DNA of 64,000 bases from Orbilia blumenaviensis (Eukaryota; Ascomycota; Orbiliomycetes; Orbiliales; Orbiliaceae), in the NCBI GenBank assembly GCA_036872755.1, contig JAVHNS010000002.1, positions 3,286,001-3,350,000 of the forward strand. Reading direction: 5' to 3'. Of this stretch, positions 46,798 to 59,066 are shown piece by piece. Made by a program: the position numbers and the translations under genes. The notes beneath the pieces were generated by a model that worked only from the letters and a program-made list of their open reading frames with translations, was not told the origin of the DNA and made no database searches. Within the stretch, counting starts at the first letter, position 1, and every line of letters starts with the position of its first letter.

Positions 46798-49535
46798 CGC
46801 TCTAGTTGAGCGTTGCTCGACCGACTGGAGCCGACAAGAAAATGTTGTTAGCAATTGAAAATTTACCGTTGTCGCCTTCGTGGTTGTCGTTGCCTTTGAC
46901 TGTCACCAGTCAACGTGCTAAGGATGCATCTGGTGATGCCAGGCAGACAATGGAATGAGGTCGTGATGGGTGATATAGAGTGTGCGTGTGTACTTACAGT
47001 CAAAGGATACTGGAGTGTAGAATTCGGATCACTAGAAATGGTGAGTTGCCTGGGAGGCTAGGCGTGGAAGGTAATGAAGATGGGATGAGATGATATGAGA
47101 ATTGGGGAGAGGTGGATATGGGATGGGATTGATGAGAGGCCGAGACTGGGTGAGATGGAGATGGGAGATGGAGATGGGAGGTGGGAGAGATGGAAGAGAA
47201 GATGGGTTGAATTGGATAGAATAGAATTGAATTGAATTGTGGGCGGGTCAACGGGCTCTGAAATGATGTTGTGTCGAGCAACCGCCGGATTTGTGCGCTC
47301 TTTTAAAGTCCCAAATTACAACTGCGTAATTACTGCAGTTACTTGGGGCCAAGCCGAGTCGAGTCAAGTCAAGCTGAGTAACTGTAAGTGTAAGTGCAAT
47401 TATAATTTAACTTGCTTCGATTCCTTCGACGTATGTGTGTATGCGTATGTACGAGCCACGAGCCACGTTCAGGTTTAAATTGCACTTGAGACTCTTTCGA
47501 ATAAAACGGTTTGTTGATTCCTAGCCCCGGCTTGGAATGGATCAAATGCTGTCGTTCCAAACTGTCGGGTACTTTGTCGTGTCTGTTCGTTCGTCTGAAA
47601 TTTTGCTACTAGTAGTTTGGAGGCTTTTTTTTTTTTTTGGGGGGGTTTCTTTCTAAGTGGTAGCAATTTGTATAGCGTAGCCTTCCCCCGTAGCAACAGT
47701 CCTATACCCGTGGAAAACGAGATATACCCCGGTGAAATCAAGAGAGAGAGCAAAGAAGCACAGGACGAGTACCAGAAACGTAAAAATGTTTCCGAGATGC
47801 TGGATCGGCAGGGAAGTCCTACACTAAGATTACGGGGGTAGAAAGGAGCCTCGGGCGTGGGAATCTTGAAGTCGCAAATTAGGTGTCGAGGTGTGGAATG
47901 ACGTTTCAATTGTTTATGCGTTCGAAGCAGTAAATAAAAAAAAACACAAAAAGACCAAAAACACAGTCCGATGGCCTGAAATGTTCGTGAGAACAGGCAG
48001 AACGGAAAAAACGGACAGGCGTAGCACGCGATGAAGCCTCAAGCGGGGATACTGGCACCGACCGTCCAGGCCTGATTGATGATTGAAGTCGAAGAATGTC
48101 CAAACGGGGTCGTGCAGAAGCGCGAGCGATGAGGCAGGTTGGCTCGATGCTGTTGTTAGGCGGAGGTTCAGAGTTGGACTCGGCGTTTGCGTTTCTTGTT
48201 TATCTTTTTCCAAACACACACAACGCATGCCAAGCCTTTATTCTTGGGACAGCGGGGTCTCATTTGTGTTGTTTGGTGTTTTTACCAGCCCCTCGAGTTG
48301 CCACGCTGCTGGGCTAGGGGGAGTGCGCTTGTCGCTTATATTATAAAGCCAAGTACACTAACACACACACACTTCGCGTCTATAAGAAGTATATCTTGAT
48401 ATCTCTCTCTGAACTATAATCATGGAACATCATATATCACCTCCATAACTAGGTATACTATCTGATGGTAAGAAACATGGCAGTTGATCTATGCATGTGG
48501 GTGACCAAGTGGGTGTGCCCAACCCGTGGATTGCTCGCCAAAAAATTCCATGGATCCAACAGAAAAAATGTCTATGTTTCCTTTCCTACCCCTTGCATAC
48601 CCATCACGTTGATACCCCGGACGGACGCATACCCACACGTTCCCGACCCAGAATGCTAATATATGTCAGAATATCACCTGAACATGCATTTGACTTCTTT
48701 TCGAACAATGGAGCTCGAACGTTCTATTTGCAAGCCAGGAGTTCCCCTCCATTTCATGGCATCCTCAACATACTTCTTCTTCCTTTCTTTTCTTCGAAAC
48801 GTGCATTGCATTGCCCACTTAGGATTAGGTTGTTCAGAATATGCATTACTCGAGCACCCCCCCTTGTCCCGATGCAGTAACCGGATATCTCCTTCTCAAG
48901 CTAGCTTCAACGGGCACGAGGACTGGGGGAGAGAGACAGAGAGATCTAGAACACTCATGCATGCACAATATTATTCAATAGCATAATAATAGTCTGCTAT
49001 TTATATTCTGCTAACTACCATACTGCTGCACCGTCCTAATATAGGAAACATATAACGCGTGGGCGCCGGGTGCCCTTTCCGGACACCTCTCTCTCCCAAC
49101 AGAAAAATTGTTCAGAAGCTTTAAGCTTAAGTAGCATAGGTATACAGGACCGGAAATGCATACAGGACGCTTCGAAGTCGCAATACCAATGTAAGAAAAT
49201 GTTGAAGGTTGTGCCGGCATGAGCAAAGACCTTGCTGGTAAGGAAATAGGGGAATAACCCGTAAAAAAAGAAAGAGAAACGAAAATTAAAAACAAGAATG
49301 AAATGTGGTGGTATCTTAAGGGAATCATAGTGAACAACGGAATTAGTAAAAGTAGTAACAAAAAGATAACCTCCCATTTTCCTTTCTCCCAAACAAAGGG
49401 CCCTTGAAATAAGCTCAAGGACCGGCTGTCGAGAAAATAAACAGAAACGCCCGTAGTAATAAGACCACAAGTAATGGAAATGAAAACGGAAATAAAATAA
49501 AAGAGAGTCATCCAAACGAACAAGCAACAAAGTAC
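46798..49535. promoter_or_regulatory. 2.7-kb upstream region of RFX / 3' flank of membrane protein gene
   Basis: Holds the RFX promoter and the 3' UTR of the seven-helix gene. The G/A-rich stretch at 47035-47240 carries GATGGGA/GAGATGGGA units. Open frames at 48465-48986 and 49011-49599 have no recognisable domain. No RNA gene is seen. Confidence 0.45.
47035..47240. repeat. Purine-rich GATGGGA minisatellite-like stretch
   Basis: Repeated GATGGGA, GAGATGGAGATGGGAG and TTGAATTGAATTG units over about 200 nt, some 240-440 nt upstream of the RFX start codon. Confidence 0.65.
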
Positions 49536-51265
49536 CTAAGCCTGGTCCTTGTTCGGTCGTATGGCCTGGACTGACCCCGAATCTGATGAAGAACAACACG
49601 CCTCGCTGTTCTCCCTCGAATCCCTCGATATCGAATACCCGTCTTCGATTTCGGTATGGTGTGCAGTGCTAACGGTGATACCCTCGACGATATAGCTATT
49701 GTTGTGTGGCTTCGATGTAATCTCAGTGATGACTTCACCACCTTGGCGACCGGGACCTTGGTAGTTCCTGCCCCGGTTTCGAGGGGTGATTCCTTGCCTC
49801 TTAAGCTCGTTGTTGAGTTCGTTCTGCAATTCAACACAGCCGAAGCAGACACCACCCTCCGAGTGCTCTGGAGTAGAATCGTAGTCTGTAGTTGTGATCC
49901 AGTGGAGAACGATTGCAGAGAAGACAACTATCAAACCAGTCAGCAGGAGTCCGTGAATATGGGTCAGCAGGAAAGTCTCACCATCAGCATTACAACAAGC
50001 GAAACAGATCCATCCAGGTTCACGGCCACGAAGGATGACGAGAGTAGCCAAGTTTCTGCGTACTAAGCATCAGTTTTATACTCCGCGAACACTATATGAA
50101 GGATAGGTGGAACATACGCAACAGTCGAGATCAATGTAGCAGTGGAGCCCCAGAAAGTACGCTTTGCCATCTTCCGAACCTTTTGAGAAGCCTGGTCGAA
50201 GGAGCAAACACCTATTACTAGTTAGAGTATGTTTGATATAGCATCTGAAACGAAAAGATATTCTCACCAAAGAGGGGGATCAAGAAGAGCGAAGTGAGGT
50301 AGACATTGATGACGACGTCGAAAACCAAGAGGGGAATGTTGGCGACCAGTCGTAGTCCAATGTAGCATTCACCGTCACCGTGGAGCTCCGAGATACGGCT
50401 ACCGTCGTAATTAGCTGAGACGTTACCTGAAAAGGTTCTGGGAAATGCTTACAAGATGAAGGTCAAAATTATGACAATGAAGTACGGGAAAAGCATGCCG
50501 ATAGTGTTGAACAGGTACATCTTGTCCTTTCTTCGTGGGCCCTTGTGCTTCGATCTAATGATGTACTAGTAATAAGTAATGTTAGCATATCGAACTCTTT
50601 GTGGCACTACAACACTGGAATACTTACGACTTTTTCTACGAGGAAGAAGTAGATGATAATCTGCAAATGGTAAATGATGTCAGTTCTCATTCATCTTAAA
50701 TCACAGCAAGACATATGGGAAAAACTTTTGCTAACCTTGGTGGTGAGATAACAGATCAAGCAGAGAAGAATACCAGCGTTACAGGCTGTGGCCGAGCTTC
50801 GAAGTCCGAATGCGATATTGAGAACGGTAGACGAGAAGACGAAGAGCCATGAGTCGAGATAAACACCGAGAATCACTAGACTGCTTGTTAGAACACTACC
50901 AGAAAGTGATGAATTATCATGAAAAACTCACACCAGCGAGCGAGAGGAACTTCAGAAAACTTCGGCATGTTATAGGTACGACGACCTAAGTTACCAGAGT
51001 TAGCACTACAATGACGATAAGGAGCCGACAAGATGGTCGGTACATACCGAAACAGAAAGCCAGGACCGAGACGCCGAAAAGCGGCTAGCACAGCTGTTAG
51101 CTCCCAGATTACCCATTTAACAAACCAAAGGCTTAGTAAAATATAAAGACTTACCAAGACAGCAGAGAAAACCGACGAAGCATGAGGGGCGAGATAGATT
51201 GGAGGGTTGAAATCGCCCCCAAGTACCCCATGCTCAGCACTCCTGGGGAGCTGCATTGCTACCAT
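49536..51265 (-). CDS. Predicted seven-transmembrane protein, family not named
   Basis: 392 aa from ten exons on the minus strand: 51265-51155, 51084-51048, 50985-50932, 50875-50736, 50660-50628, 50565-50453, 50398-50268, 50211-50118, 50055-49982, 49927-49536 (sum 1179, all phases agree). Hydrophobic segments lie at about 30-50, 67-90 (LILGVYLDSWLFVFSSTVLN), 95-122 (ACNAGILLCLICYLTTKIII), 139-163 (MLFPYFIVIILTFIF), 175-206 (IPLLVFDVVINVYLTSLFLI), 221-245 and 258-275 (VVFSAIVLHWITT). Basic loops (YIIRSKHKGPRRKD; SQKVRKMAKR) suggest cytosolic sides. A soluble tail of about 115 residues ends in Ser/Cys-rich sequence. A 7TM receptor-like fold is possible, but no GPCR class signature is recognised. 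Function unknown. Confidence 0.8.
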
Positions 51266-54200
51266 CCTTTGTCTCCAGTGGAGAGACTAATATGTACCAG
51301 AAGAAACCAAGGAAAGAGTACGAGAATAGTATGTATCCACTTCTTAACCTCTATATAAGTGTTGATCCTGTCGTACCTACTAGTGGAAGGTCTGGATGGT
51401 GATGGGGAAGGTTGATGGGACGGATGGATGAGAGGTGAGATGGAAGCTGATGATGTGGCTTTGGTTAGATATAATGCAATGCGGCCTCTTTCCCGTGTGT
51501 GTGTGTGTGTGAATTTTCGGTGAGCTGGTGATAACAGAGGGTGTTGGTACCAATTGGCGGCGGTGGTGTCGACGGGGAACCTTCAGTTATACCCAACCTT
51601 CTTGGACCAGCCACAATACAACTAACCCTCACTCTGTGTTCCAGTTAACAAAATGCCCCCTCTCAGGCTTTTATAGCTCCTCTATCTGGATACCAGCATC
51701 CAGCCGGAATTTTGCGGTTTAAAATAGAATGTTTCCCCAAAAAGCCTGCCGGCTTGGGATTTATTTCTTTGGAACAAAGGTCGATCTAGAGCCACTTAAG
51801 TATGCACCTTCGATCCACTCCGGGATGCAGGATGGACCAGAAAGGTAAGCAGCCTAAGCGAAAGATATGTGCAGATGCAAGCGAGAGAGACGCAAGCTGC
51901 GGCTGGATCTAGTAGTCCGAGTAGCTAGCTCGTGGGGTAGAAGAAATACAAGTCTACCAAAGGTTTGAAACAAAAGGATCTCCTCGGGATCGATGATGTC
52001 GACACGCCTGCTTTCGTTTCCTTTTTGTATATAAAAAATCGCAACCAGTAGTGACCCCCCGACTATTGAGATTGGTAAGGTTTTGTTTATCTTCTTTGTC
52101 CGCCTATTGCATATCTCTTGGTTGCCCTCGGCTGACCAAATATATTTGTACAAGTGGATCGAGAAAGAACGTTGAATGAAAGAAGGAAGGGAAAGAAACT
52201 TCGCCTTCCTTCTTAAGACGAGATTGATATCAACGAAGGAAGAAGGAAATAGAAATCAAATAGGAGAAAAGGGTAAGTATCGATCTCAAGAAGAACAAGA
52301 GAAAGTCCGAGAGTAGAATAAAGAAAAATGATTAGGTCTACGTTAAATTTCCACCATAACCATATCAGCGCATTTCCGGAGTTCTTTTCCCTCTATAACC
52401 TTGTGGGAATCATCTCCGTATTATGTACCACGAGTATGCGGCAAACTAGGATCGTACAAAGTGTGCCAGGGAAAGTCCAAGACGGCCTAGAGAAAGGATG
52501 AGAAGGGAAGAAAAAGGCACACCAATTGTCTATTGGTCTCGGGAAGAGGAGGCATTAGAATGACGGGTGGTCACCATGTTGGATGTGACTTACCTCACTC
52601 ATACCGAAAGCCAAGAAGAGAGACATCCTTAAGTGCTATTGTATTTCTTTTGCAAGATAGGCTGTAAATTTAAGCTACGCTCACACATTTACGTTACAGC
52701 CACGTCAAAGCCATGATCGGGAAGATGGGAAATAGCGATAGCGTAGGCGTTGGTGTGCCGCTTTCTCTCCCCTTCTCTCGCCCTAACTTCGAGCTAGAAG
52801 AAGCGAAGGAAGGGGTGCAGGCATGGCACGCCAAAATGTTGGCACTTCAAAACAGTAAATAAACGGACACTAGAAAAGACGCCAAATTTAATTGAACGGC
52901 TGGCCGGCTGGCCCTCGGTCTAAGAGCTTCATGTGTAAGCCATGGAAATAAGCCATTTTGCACTCGATCAAGCCCGGAAGATTTGAGATACACCAAGGAA
53001 ATAGACGGATAGAGGAAAGTGGAGGGGGGTCGATAATAATGCTGTGATACCGTCCACAAAGCGACGAAATTCACGGCGGGTAGGACGAAGCTTGGACAAA
53101 TCAACGGAAAATTCTGGGTTTCTTCTTGTCCATGCCTGCTTGTTTGCCTGCAGTAGTTCGTCCTTCCTATTGGCAATATGCAGGTCATGCATTGATGCAT
53201 CGGCTGTCGATTTAATATATTATATTGGATTGCGATATTATCGATCGTCCCCAAACCAAACATTAAAAAAAAGCAGAGTGGCGGCAAAGGCCCTGGAGAG
53301 TTCCAGCTCCATCCATAGCTCGAGCTCTTTCTCTTAGCTTGCGCTAAAAAGTAGGTGGGATGCGAATTACTATGATTCAGTCGTCATGCATGCAGCTGCT
53401 GGTTAGTTAGCTCTCACATTTTACAACACTTTCCGAGCAGAAAGAAATTGGACGGTCCATGTTGTAATTTTGAGATGTCGTGAACCACCCAAGTTCAGGT
53501 TCGAATTCAAGTTCAAGTTCGAGTTCGAGTTCGAGTTCGAAGGTTTGAACCCAACATTGGCCATCATATCACGTCAGGTTGTGATCGATTGCATTGCAAT
53601 GGCGTTTTCTAATTCCCTGTCACAACGTCTTTTTTATCCCGTCGCCGTGTTCCGAATTGCCAGAGGGAAAAGAGGCCAGCCCAGCCGGTGGGGAATCATA
53701 GACAACTGTAATAAGGGGGGCGGGCTGCTTTCGATCTCTTTCCCTTTGCTGTTGTGCGACATGAAGCAAGGGAGCGCTTGAGCAGTGGAGCTGAGGTCAA
53801 CCTCCCGCTTGCCATCATACATCAGAAACTCCAGCAAGCCACCGGACTCCTAGTCGCTGCTATCACTAGGTTTGATTCGCCCCTCACAGGTGGGCAGGGG
53901 AGCGAGAAAAATAAAAATAAAGAAAGAAAGAAAAAGAAAAAGGAAGAGAAAAAAAAGGAAGAATAATGCACACCATCGAGAGATCGAAACCAGGGAACCA
54001 GCCGGCCATCCTTGCGTGAAAGCCACAGGAAAAGCCAACAGTCCGATCATGCGTTGCAATTGCAATGCATCCAGAACCACCACCACAACCGTTTTCTGTC
54101 TCGCCAGTTTCAATGGCTTTCAGGGCCTCGCGGGATGATCTCGTAGCCCGTGCCATCCGGGAATTTCCTGAACATATGATGGAATATTTCCTTTGTGTTC

Positions 54201-56258
54201 ATTCGCTGTCGTGCAGTGTTTCAGTGAAACTTTTGTTGCGCATGCCCCTTCCGATACATTTGCATAGCTGCTCAAGTATATTGCAGGGGTTTTGGCTCGT
54301 CTTCGTTCCACTCTCTTTGTCTTTCGGTTCTGGCTTTGCTTCAGTTTGCGGCCGGTTCCTAGATCATGTCATAATCGATCTAGAACCGGTGGCGTACAAA
54401 GCCGATCGAATACCCGGGTTTCAGCCCTATTGGTCAACAATTTCGGTAAGGAAAAAAATATATATTTTGATATCACACGGGCGTATACTTGGAATTCGTG
54501 CTTTTCTGGTACCCACATCACGATTGGCGAGGGGTGCATGGATCTTGCTTGCGCATGCTGCTGGTATGGTCCTGCATTGGTGGGCTGCAAACGCGGCTGG
54601 GTAGCTATAGGTATATGCCTAGTGTTAAGCCCTCAGCTCAGCTTACAATGCGCATGGGCACGGTTGACAGGTAGTTCTGTCTCGCACCGGACCTCGCCGC
54701 GCTATGGGCGCTGCTATTGTATGCAATTGTCGCGTGGCTGAAAGATTTGAGCAACCCAGCGATTAGATATTGATATATCGCTACACAATCGAACGCCACC
54801 AATCTAATAGATCTAGTGCGGGAAAACGCCGCCGCCGCTAATCTAGAAAATTATAAGATATATAAGGAACCATAGTCCGAGCTCCAGTGGAATCGCTGGT
54901 TCTCTCTTTTCTGCGCATGCGCACATACCTAATTGATTATACAGGCTTTTCCTCAGCCCAACAGCTCGGATATTCGTTGGAATTCAAGTCGCTCACCTTT
55001 AAGCGGAAGGTTCCGCCGACCGACAAACAGCAGATTGCTGCATCTTGAGGAATGTCACGCGACAGGAGCTCTCGCCTTTACTCGAGATCTGAATCTGGAA
55101 TCTCCAAATTATTTTTTTAAATTAAGCCTTCCATGGTTCTAGGGTCTCGGATCTCGAGATGCAACATGTTGGTATTGAAATACATTATCGAAGGATTTCG
55201 TTTTTTCTAGCGTTTGTTTCGAGATTTTAGACATACATATTCCTGTCGACAATCGAATCGAGCGGATGCCTGTTGTCGGAAAATATATATGCCGGTGTTG
55301 CGTTCAGACGACAGGATTATTATGAAAATAAGCAAAATCACATATTCTGAATCTAGTCTCGTAACTTCCAATCCTTCTCTCGCTGCACTGCTCGGGGCCT
55401 ACGCTAGGGCTATAGGGCTCTCAATATTGCAACTCTACCATGGTAAAGTTCAGCACGCCATCCTTTCACACCACCATAACCTATGCATATGAGGAAGCAC
55501 CCTCCCTGTTCGTTTGCATATTTGGGTTGATCCTGCAGATCTTGAGAACTAAGGATACCCTCGAAATCTTATCGGACGACCAGATAGCTAATCCTGTGAT
55601 TGATAACTGTTTGAACACAGCAGGGATCACTTATATTCATACATGGATGAAACATTCTATTAACTAGGAAGCTAACTCTAAATACACCCTTTTATCTTGA
55701 AGGAACACATTGATATATTTATAAGCGAGTGCCTCGGTTTTGAAAACATACAAACTATTATAGCACAGCATTTTGCTATTAGGTTGGCAACATGCAACAA
55801 CTAATTAACTCACTTGCTTCGGCTCTAGCTAGTGTCGCTTACTATGTAATCAGTTAAGTGCTTCCCGATGATCCTCAAATTTCATTGTGCTTAACAGTCA
55901 TTTCGTCATTTAATTACTGTAGGAGATTTACCTGGCCTGATCATCTTGAGGAAATCTATTTCCCATACTAGTCAGTTTTTAGTACTTGGTTTGACCGTCG
56001 AGTCTTGGTATACTACTCTCTAGCGCCCAGCCGGAGCCTAATCGAGTTGTTTTTGTTGCAATTTGTCCCATAGCTATAGCCCCGCCTCGACAACGTCGAC
56101 TCGACATCCGAACTCCTTTCCTGTACTAGCTATCTATCGACAGCGACGGCGCGGAAGCCCACTGAGTTTCGAGGCCTAGCTAGGGAAATATGCAATAGGG
56201 ATAGTTACTAAAATAGAATTTGCAAATATAAAAACGAAAATAAGAAAAAAACTATAGC
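51266..56258. other. 5-kb region without a recognised gene
   Basis: Between the divergent seven-helix gene (minus) and the F-box gene (plus). Contains a (GT)n run at about 51496-51511, GAGTTC units at about 53518-53540 and an A-rich stretch at about 53910-53964. The longest open frame (54065-54604) overlaps another one in a second frame and shows no domain. Single-exon coding of a known family is excluded by eye; short multi-exon genes are not. Confidence 0.45.
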
Positions 56259-57404
56259 ATGACCAACATTCTATCCCTCCCCAACGAGCTTCTCTCCTGC
56301 ATCTTCGAAGCCGCCGTCTCACATACAAAAAATACAAGATTTACCAGCCTATCACAGGTCGCCCAGTGTAAGCTTCATATTGGCCTAACCTGTCGTCGAT
56401 TCTACGCGGAAATATTGCGCACATTACATGATAAATGCCATATTGTGTTTACAACGGCTGGGGGCGAGGATTTTTACAAGTTTGGCGGGTTGGTTTTCTT
56501 GCAGGCCGAACACAAGTTTCAGCATTTTAGAGAGTATGGAGCAGCTGTCTCGTATGTGGCTTCCTTTTCCTTTCGGTCTTTAGCTCGCTAGTTACAGTTG
56601 CAATTGATTCCTTTCCTCCATTTTTTTTTCTTTTTCTTTTATTCGTCTTTTCGTAGAAATAGCCATCTTAGTAGCACGACTAGCTAAATCTTTCCCTGTC
56701 ACAGTGAGTTATATCTCAGTGCACAAGCATACGTAGAGATCGACGATCTTTCACTCCGAGACCCTGCGAGCTCCCGTTTCCAAAAGTCATCACTGCCAAT
56801 ACCGGACCGTATAAGTCTTCTCCTTCCTGGATTTCATAACCTCACAAAGGCCACCGTTTCCTTCAACTTGTCGTCAACATCCGAAGTCCATGCATCTATC
56901 GCCATTCTACAAGATGTCTTGAGGACATGCCCTTCTATAAAGGACTTCCAAATCCTTCTTAGGGATATAGCGAGCGCGTGTGAAAAATATACTCTAGAAG
57001 GCGGGGAAAAGGGAAATAGGATGGATATGGAGAAAAGCCTCCACCCACATACCAGCCCCTCTAACCTCTCAGTTCTTAGCATTGTAATCAGCGAATATAC
57101 CAAAACATCAATCCTGTCATCCACCCCACTCTCGTTATTCTGCAGCCTAATCTGGCCATACACTAAAAGTACAAATCTCAAGCTATTTAAATTAACCTAC
57201 TGCATATTCGGAGAACCTGCTGAATGGGGGGAAGATGCGTTTCCCATCTTACAGCCGCTTGAAACCTATGACATACCATTTAGTACTGGGGTGCATCTGC
57301 GTGGAGATTTTTATCTGGTACAGTGGGCTTTTAGGACATTTTTCCGAGGGTATGATTTGGGAAATGTGAATTTGCATATAGGGTTTGAGTGGGGGCTGGA
57401 TTAA
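56259..57404 (+). CDS. F-box domain protein
   Basis: 330 aa in two exons, 56259-56551 and 56705-57404. The junction GTC TC/T GAG with donor GTATGT and acceptor CACAG keeps the frame. The N-terminus MTNILSLPNELLSCIFEAA, then LTCRRFYAEILRTL at about 46-60, is an F-box, the Skp1-binding module of SCF ubiquitin ligases. The rest has scattered leucine-rich helices (LPGFHNLTKATVSFNLSS, LRTCPSIKDFQILLRDI) but no clear LRR, WD40 or Kelch repeats, so the substrate is unknown. F-box proteins of this lone type are numerous and fast evolving in ascomycetes. Confidence 0.8.
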
Positions 57405-57867
57405 CTCTGGGTGACCTGGGTTCTGTATATAGAGAAGATGTATAGGAAATTAGTATATTCGATTGTTATTATAGGTTCAATCCTTGTAAAAGTCGCGCAA
57501 GACGATACTGTTAAGGCGCTGTAGTGCTGTACTACTCATGAAGCCTAAGTTCTAGAATTGTGTTGTCGCGCGAGTCAAAATGCAACAGTGCGCTGAAGCC
57601 ACATTTGTCAGCATAGCCACATTTGCCACATCTTCTACCCTTCAACTTTCATCGAACATGCTTCTCATCCTTGATCAATCATCGCCGATCCTCATTGTCG
57701 CGAACAACCTCAACAGGCGCATATCTCCCAACCGCCGTAGACCCTGACTTGTCAAGAGCCCTCTCACACCTATCATCTAGATAACACCGTCCTACAGCGT
57801 GATAAACACCCCTAACCTTACCAATCTCAGAGAAAGTCTGTGAACACAGACCGATACATCGCCCACC
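57405..57867. promoter_or_regulatory. F-box 3' flank and KIN17 promoter
   Basis: 463 nt between tandem genes. No other feature is seen. Confidence 0.45.
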
Positions 57868-58866
57868 ATGCCACGCGCCGAAGTCGGAACCTCCAAATAC
57901 CTTGACAACAAGCTCAAATCCAAGGGCCTCCAACGTCTACGCTGGTACTGCCAAGTCTGCGAGCGCCAAATGCGTGACGAAAACGGCTTCAAATGCCATA
58001 CCCAATCCGAATCCCACCTTCGCCAGATGCTCATCGTCGGCGAGGATCCCAAGAAGGCTATCAACAAGTATTCATCGGATTTCCAACACGACTTCTTGCA
58101 GCTTTTGAGAACTTCGCATGGTGAGAAGCAGGTGCATGCGAATCACTTTTACCAAGACTATATTCATAACAAGGAGCATATCCATATGAATGCGACGAAG
58201 TGGTCGAGTTTGTCGGAGTTTGTGAAGGTGCTGGGACGAGAGGGAATATGTAGGGTTGAGGAGAATGAGAAGGGGCTGTTCATCAGCTACATAGATCGTA
58301 GCCCTGAGGCTTTAGCAAGGCAGGAGGCGATCAGGAAGAAGGATAGGCAAGACAGGGGCGACGAAGAACGGGAGCAGAGACAAATCAAGGCCCAAATCGA
58401 ACGTGCGAATAAGGAAAGGGTGGATAAGGAAGCTACGGACGAACAGGCCACAGGGTTACAGAGGACGGAGGAGAAGATCAAGATTAACTTTGGGGGGCTG
58501 ACGGCGAAAAAGGAGGATTCTGAAGCCAAGGAGAAGTCAGAGTCTCCAGAAGAAAAACCGGATGCCAGCACCACGGAGGCTGAGGATACGGCTACTACGC
58601 CGAATGCAGAATCGTCTGCAGTACAGCCTGCAACAGCACAACCGCCTAAGATCTCGATGAAAATCCAGCCGAAGAAGCCGGTCAATGTATTTGCTGCTGC
58701 CAGCAAGAAGCTTTCTGGTGTAAAGCCAAAGACTGAATCGGCGTCAGACTCCAAAAGGCCAATGAGCGAGGCAGAGCGGATCATGAAGCAAGAGATGGAG
58801 CGAAAGCGGGGTTTCTCATCAGGGCCATCGTCTGGTAACGCCTTCAAGAAGGCGAGAGTCGGCTAA
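57868..58866 (+). CDS. KIN17: KIN17-family DNA/RNA-binding zinc-finger protein
   Basis: Kin17 is a nuclear protein linked to DNA replication, damage response and late spliceosomes. This 332-aa protein is intronless. It opens MPRAEVGTSKYLDNKLKSKG and has a C2H2 finger with C28, C31, H44 and H50 (WYCQVCERQMRDENGFKCH), followed by the winged-helix Kin17 mid-domain (FQHDFLQLLRTSHGEKQVH, then KWSSLSEFVKVLGREG). After about 150 come a charged helix (EEREQRQIKAQIERANKERV), INFGGL, an acidic linker and Lys-rich ends. The C-terminal KOW/SH3 part of animal Kin17 is absent, as in other short fungal members. It is convergent with LYS9, 200 nt away. Confidence 0.95.
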   Translation: MPRAEVGTSKYLDNKLKSKGLQRLRWYCQVCERQMRDENGFKCHTQSESHLRQMLIVGEDPKKAINKYSSDFQHDFLQLLRTSHGEKQVHANHFYQDYIHNKEHIHMNATKWSSLSEFVKVLGREGICRVEENEKGLFISYIDRSPEALARQEAIRKKDRQDRGDEEREQRQIKAQIERANKERVDKEATDEQATGLQRTEEKIKINFGGLTAKKEDSEAKEKSESPEEKPDASTTEAEDTATTPNAESSAVQPATAQPPKISMKIQPKKPVNVFAAASKKLSGVKPKTESASDSKRPMSEAERIMKQEMERKRGFSSGPSSGNAFKKARVG

Positions 58867-59066
58867 GGGGTCAAGCGGGGTTATGTATATTAGTCTGGAG
58901 TTCCGGTGTTTGATGACAAGGGGTCACCCTCTGGTTTTATTTAGTATATTGGATTTAGCGATGCATTGGCAAAAGACTGCATGGGGCAGGACTTTTGGTA
59001 TTCATAATATATCTATGCTCTAGTATACCCACAATACTAACTCTCAATCCGTAGAATATGACCGAT

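Noticed and set aside
46889..46894. GTTGCC as an X-box half-site for RFX autoregulation
   Set aside because: The second half (RGYAAC at proper spacing) is missing, so a six-base match is not evidence.
49011..49599. 170-187-aa hydrophobic ORFs on the minus strand
   Set aside because: Two frames overlap in the 3' flank of the seven-helix gene. The hydrophobicity comes from T-rich codons.
54065..54741. 179-aa and 149-aa overlapping plus-strand ORFs
   Set aside because: Two frames and a minus-strand ORF are open over the same DNA, no domain is recognised, and no splice continuation improves them.
58287..58847. 186-aa minus-strand ORF opposite KIN17
   Set aside because: It is the antisense shadow of the KIN17 coding frame.
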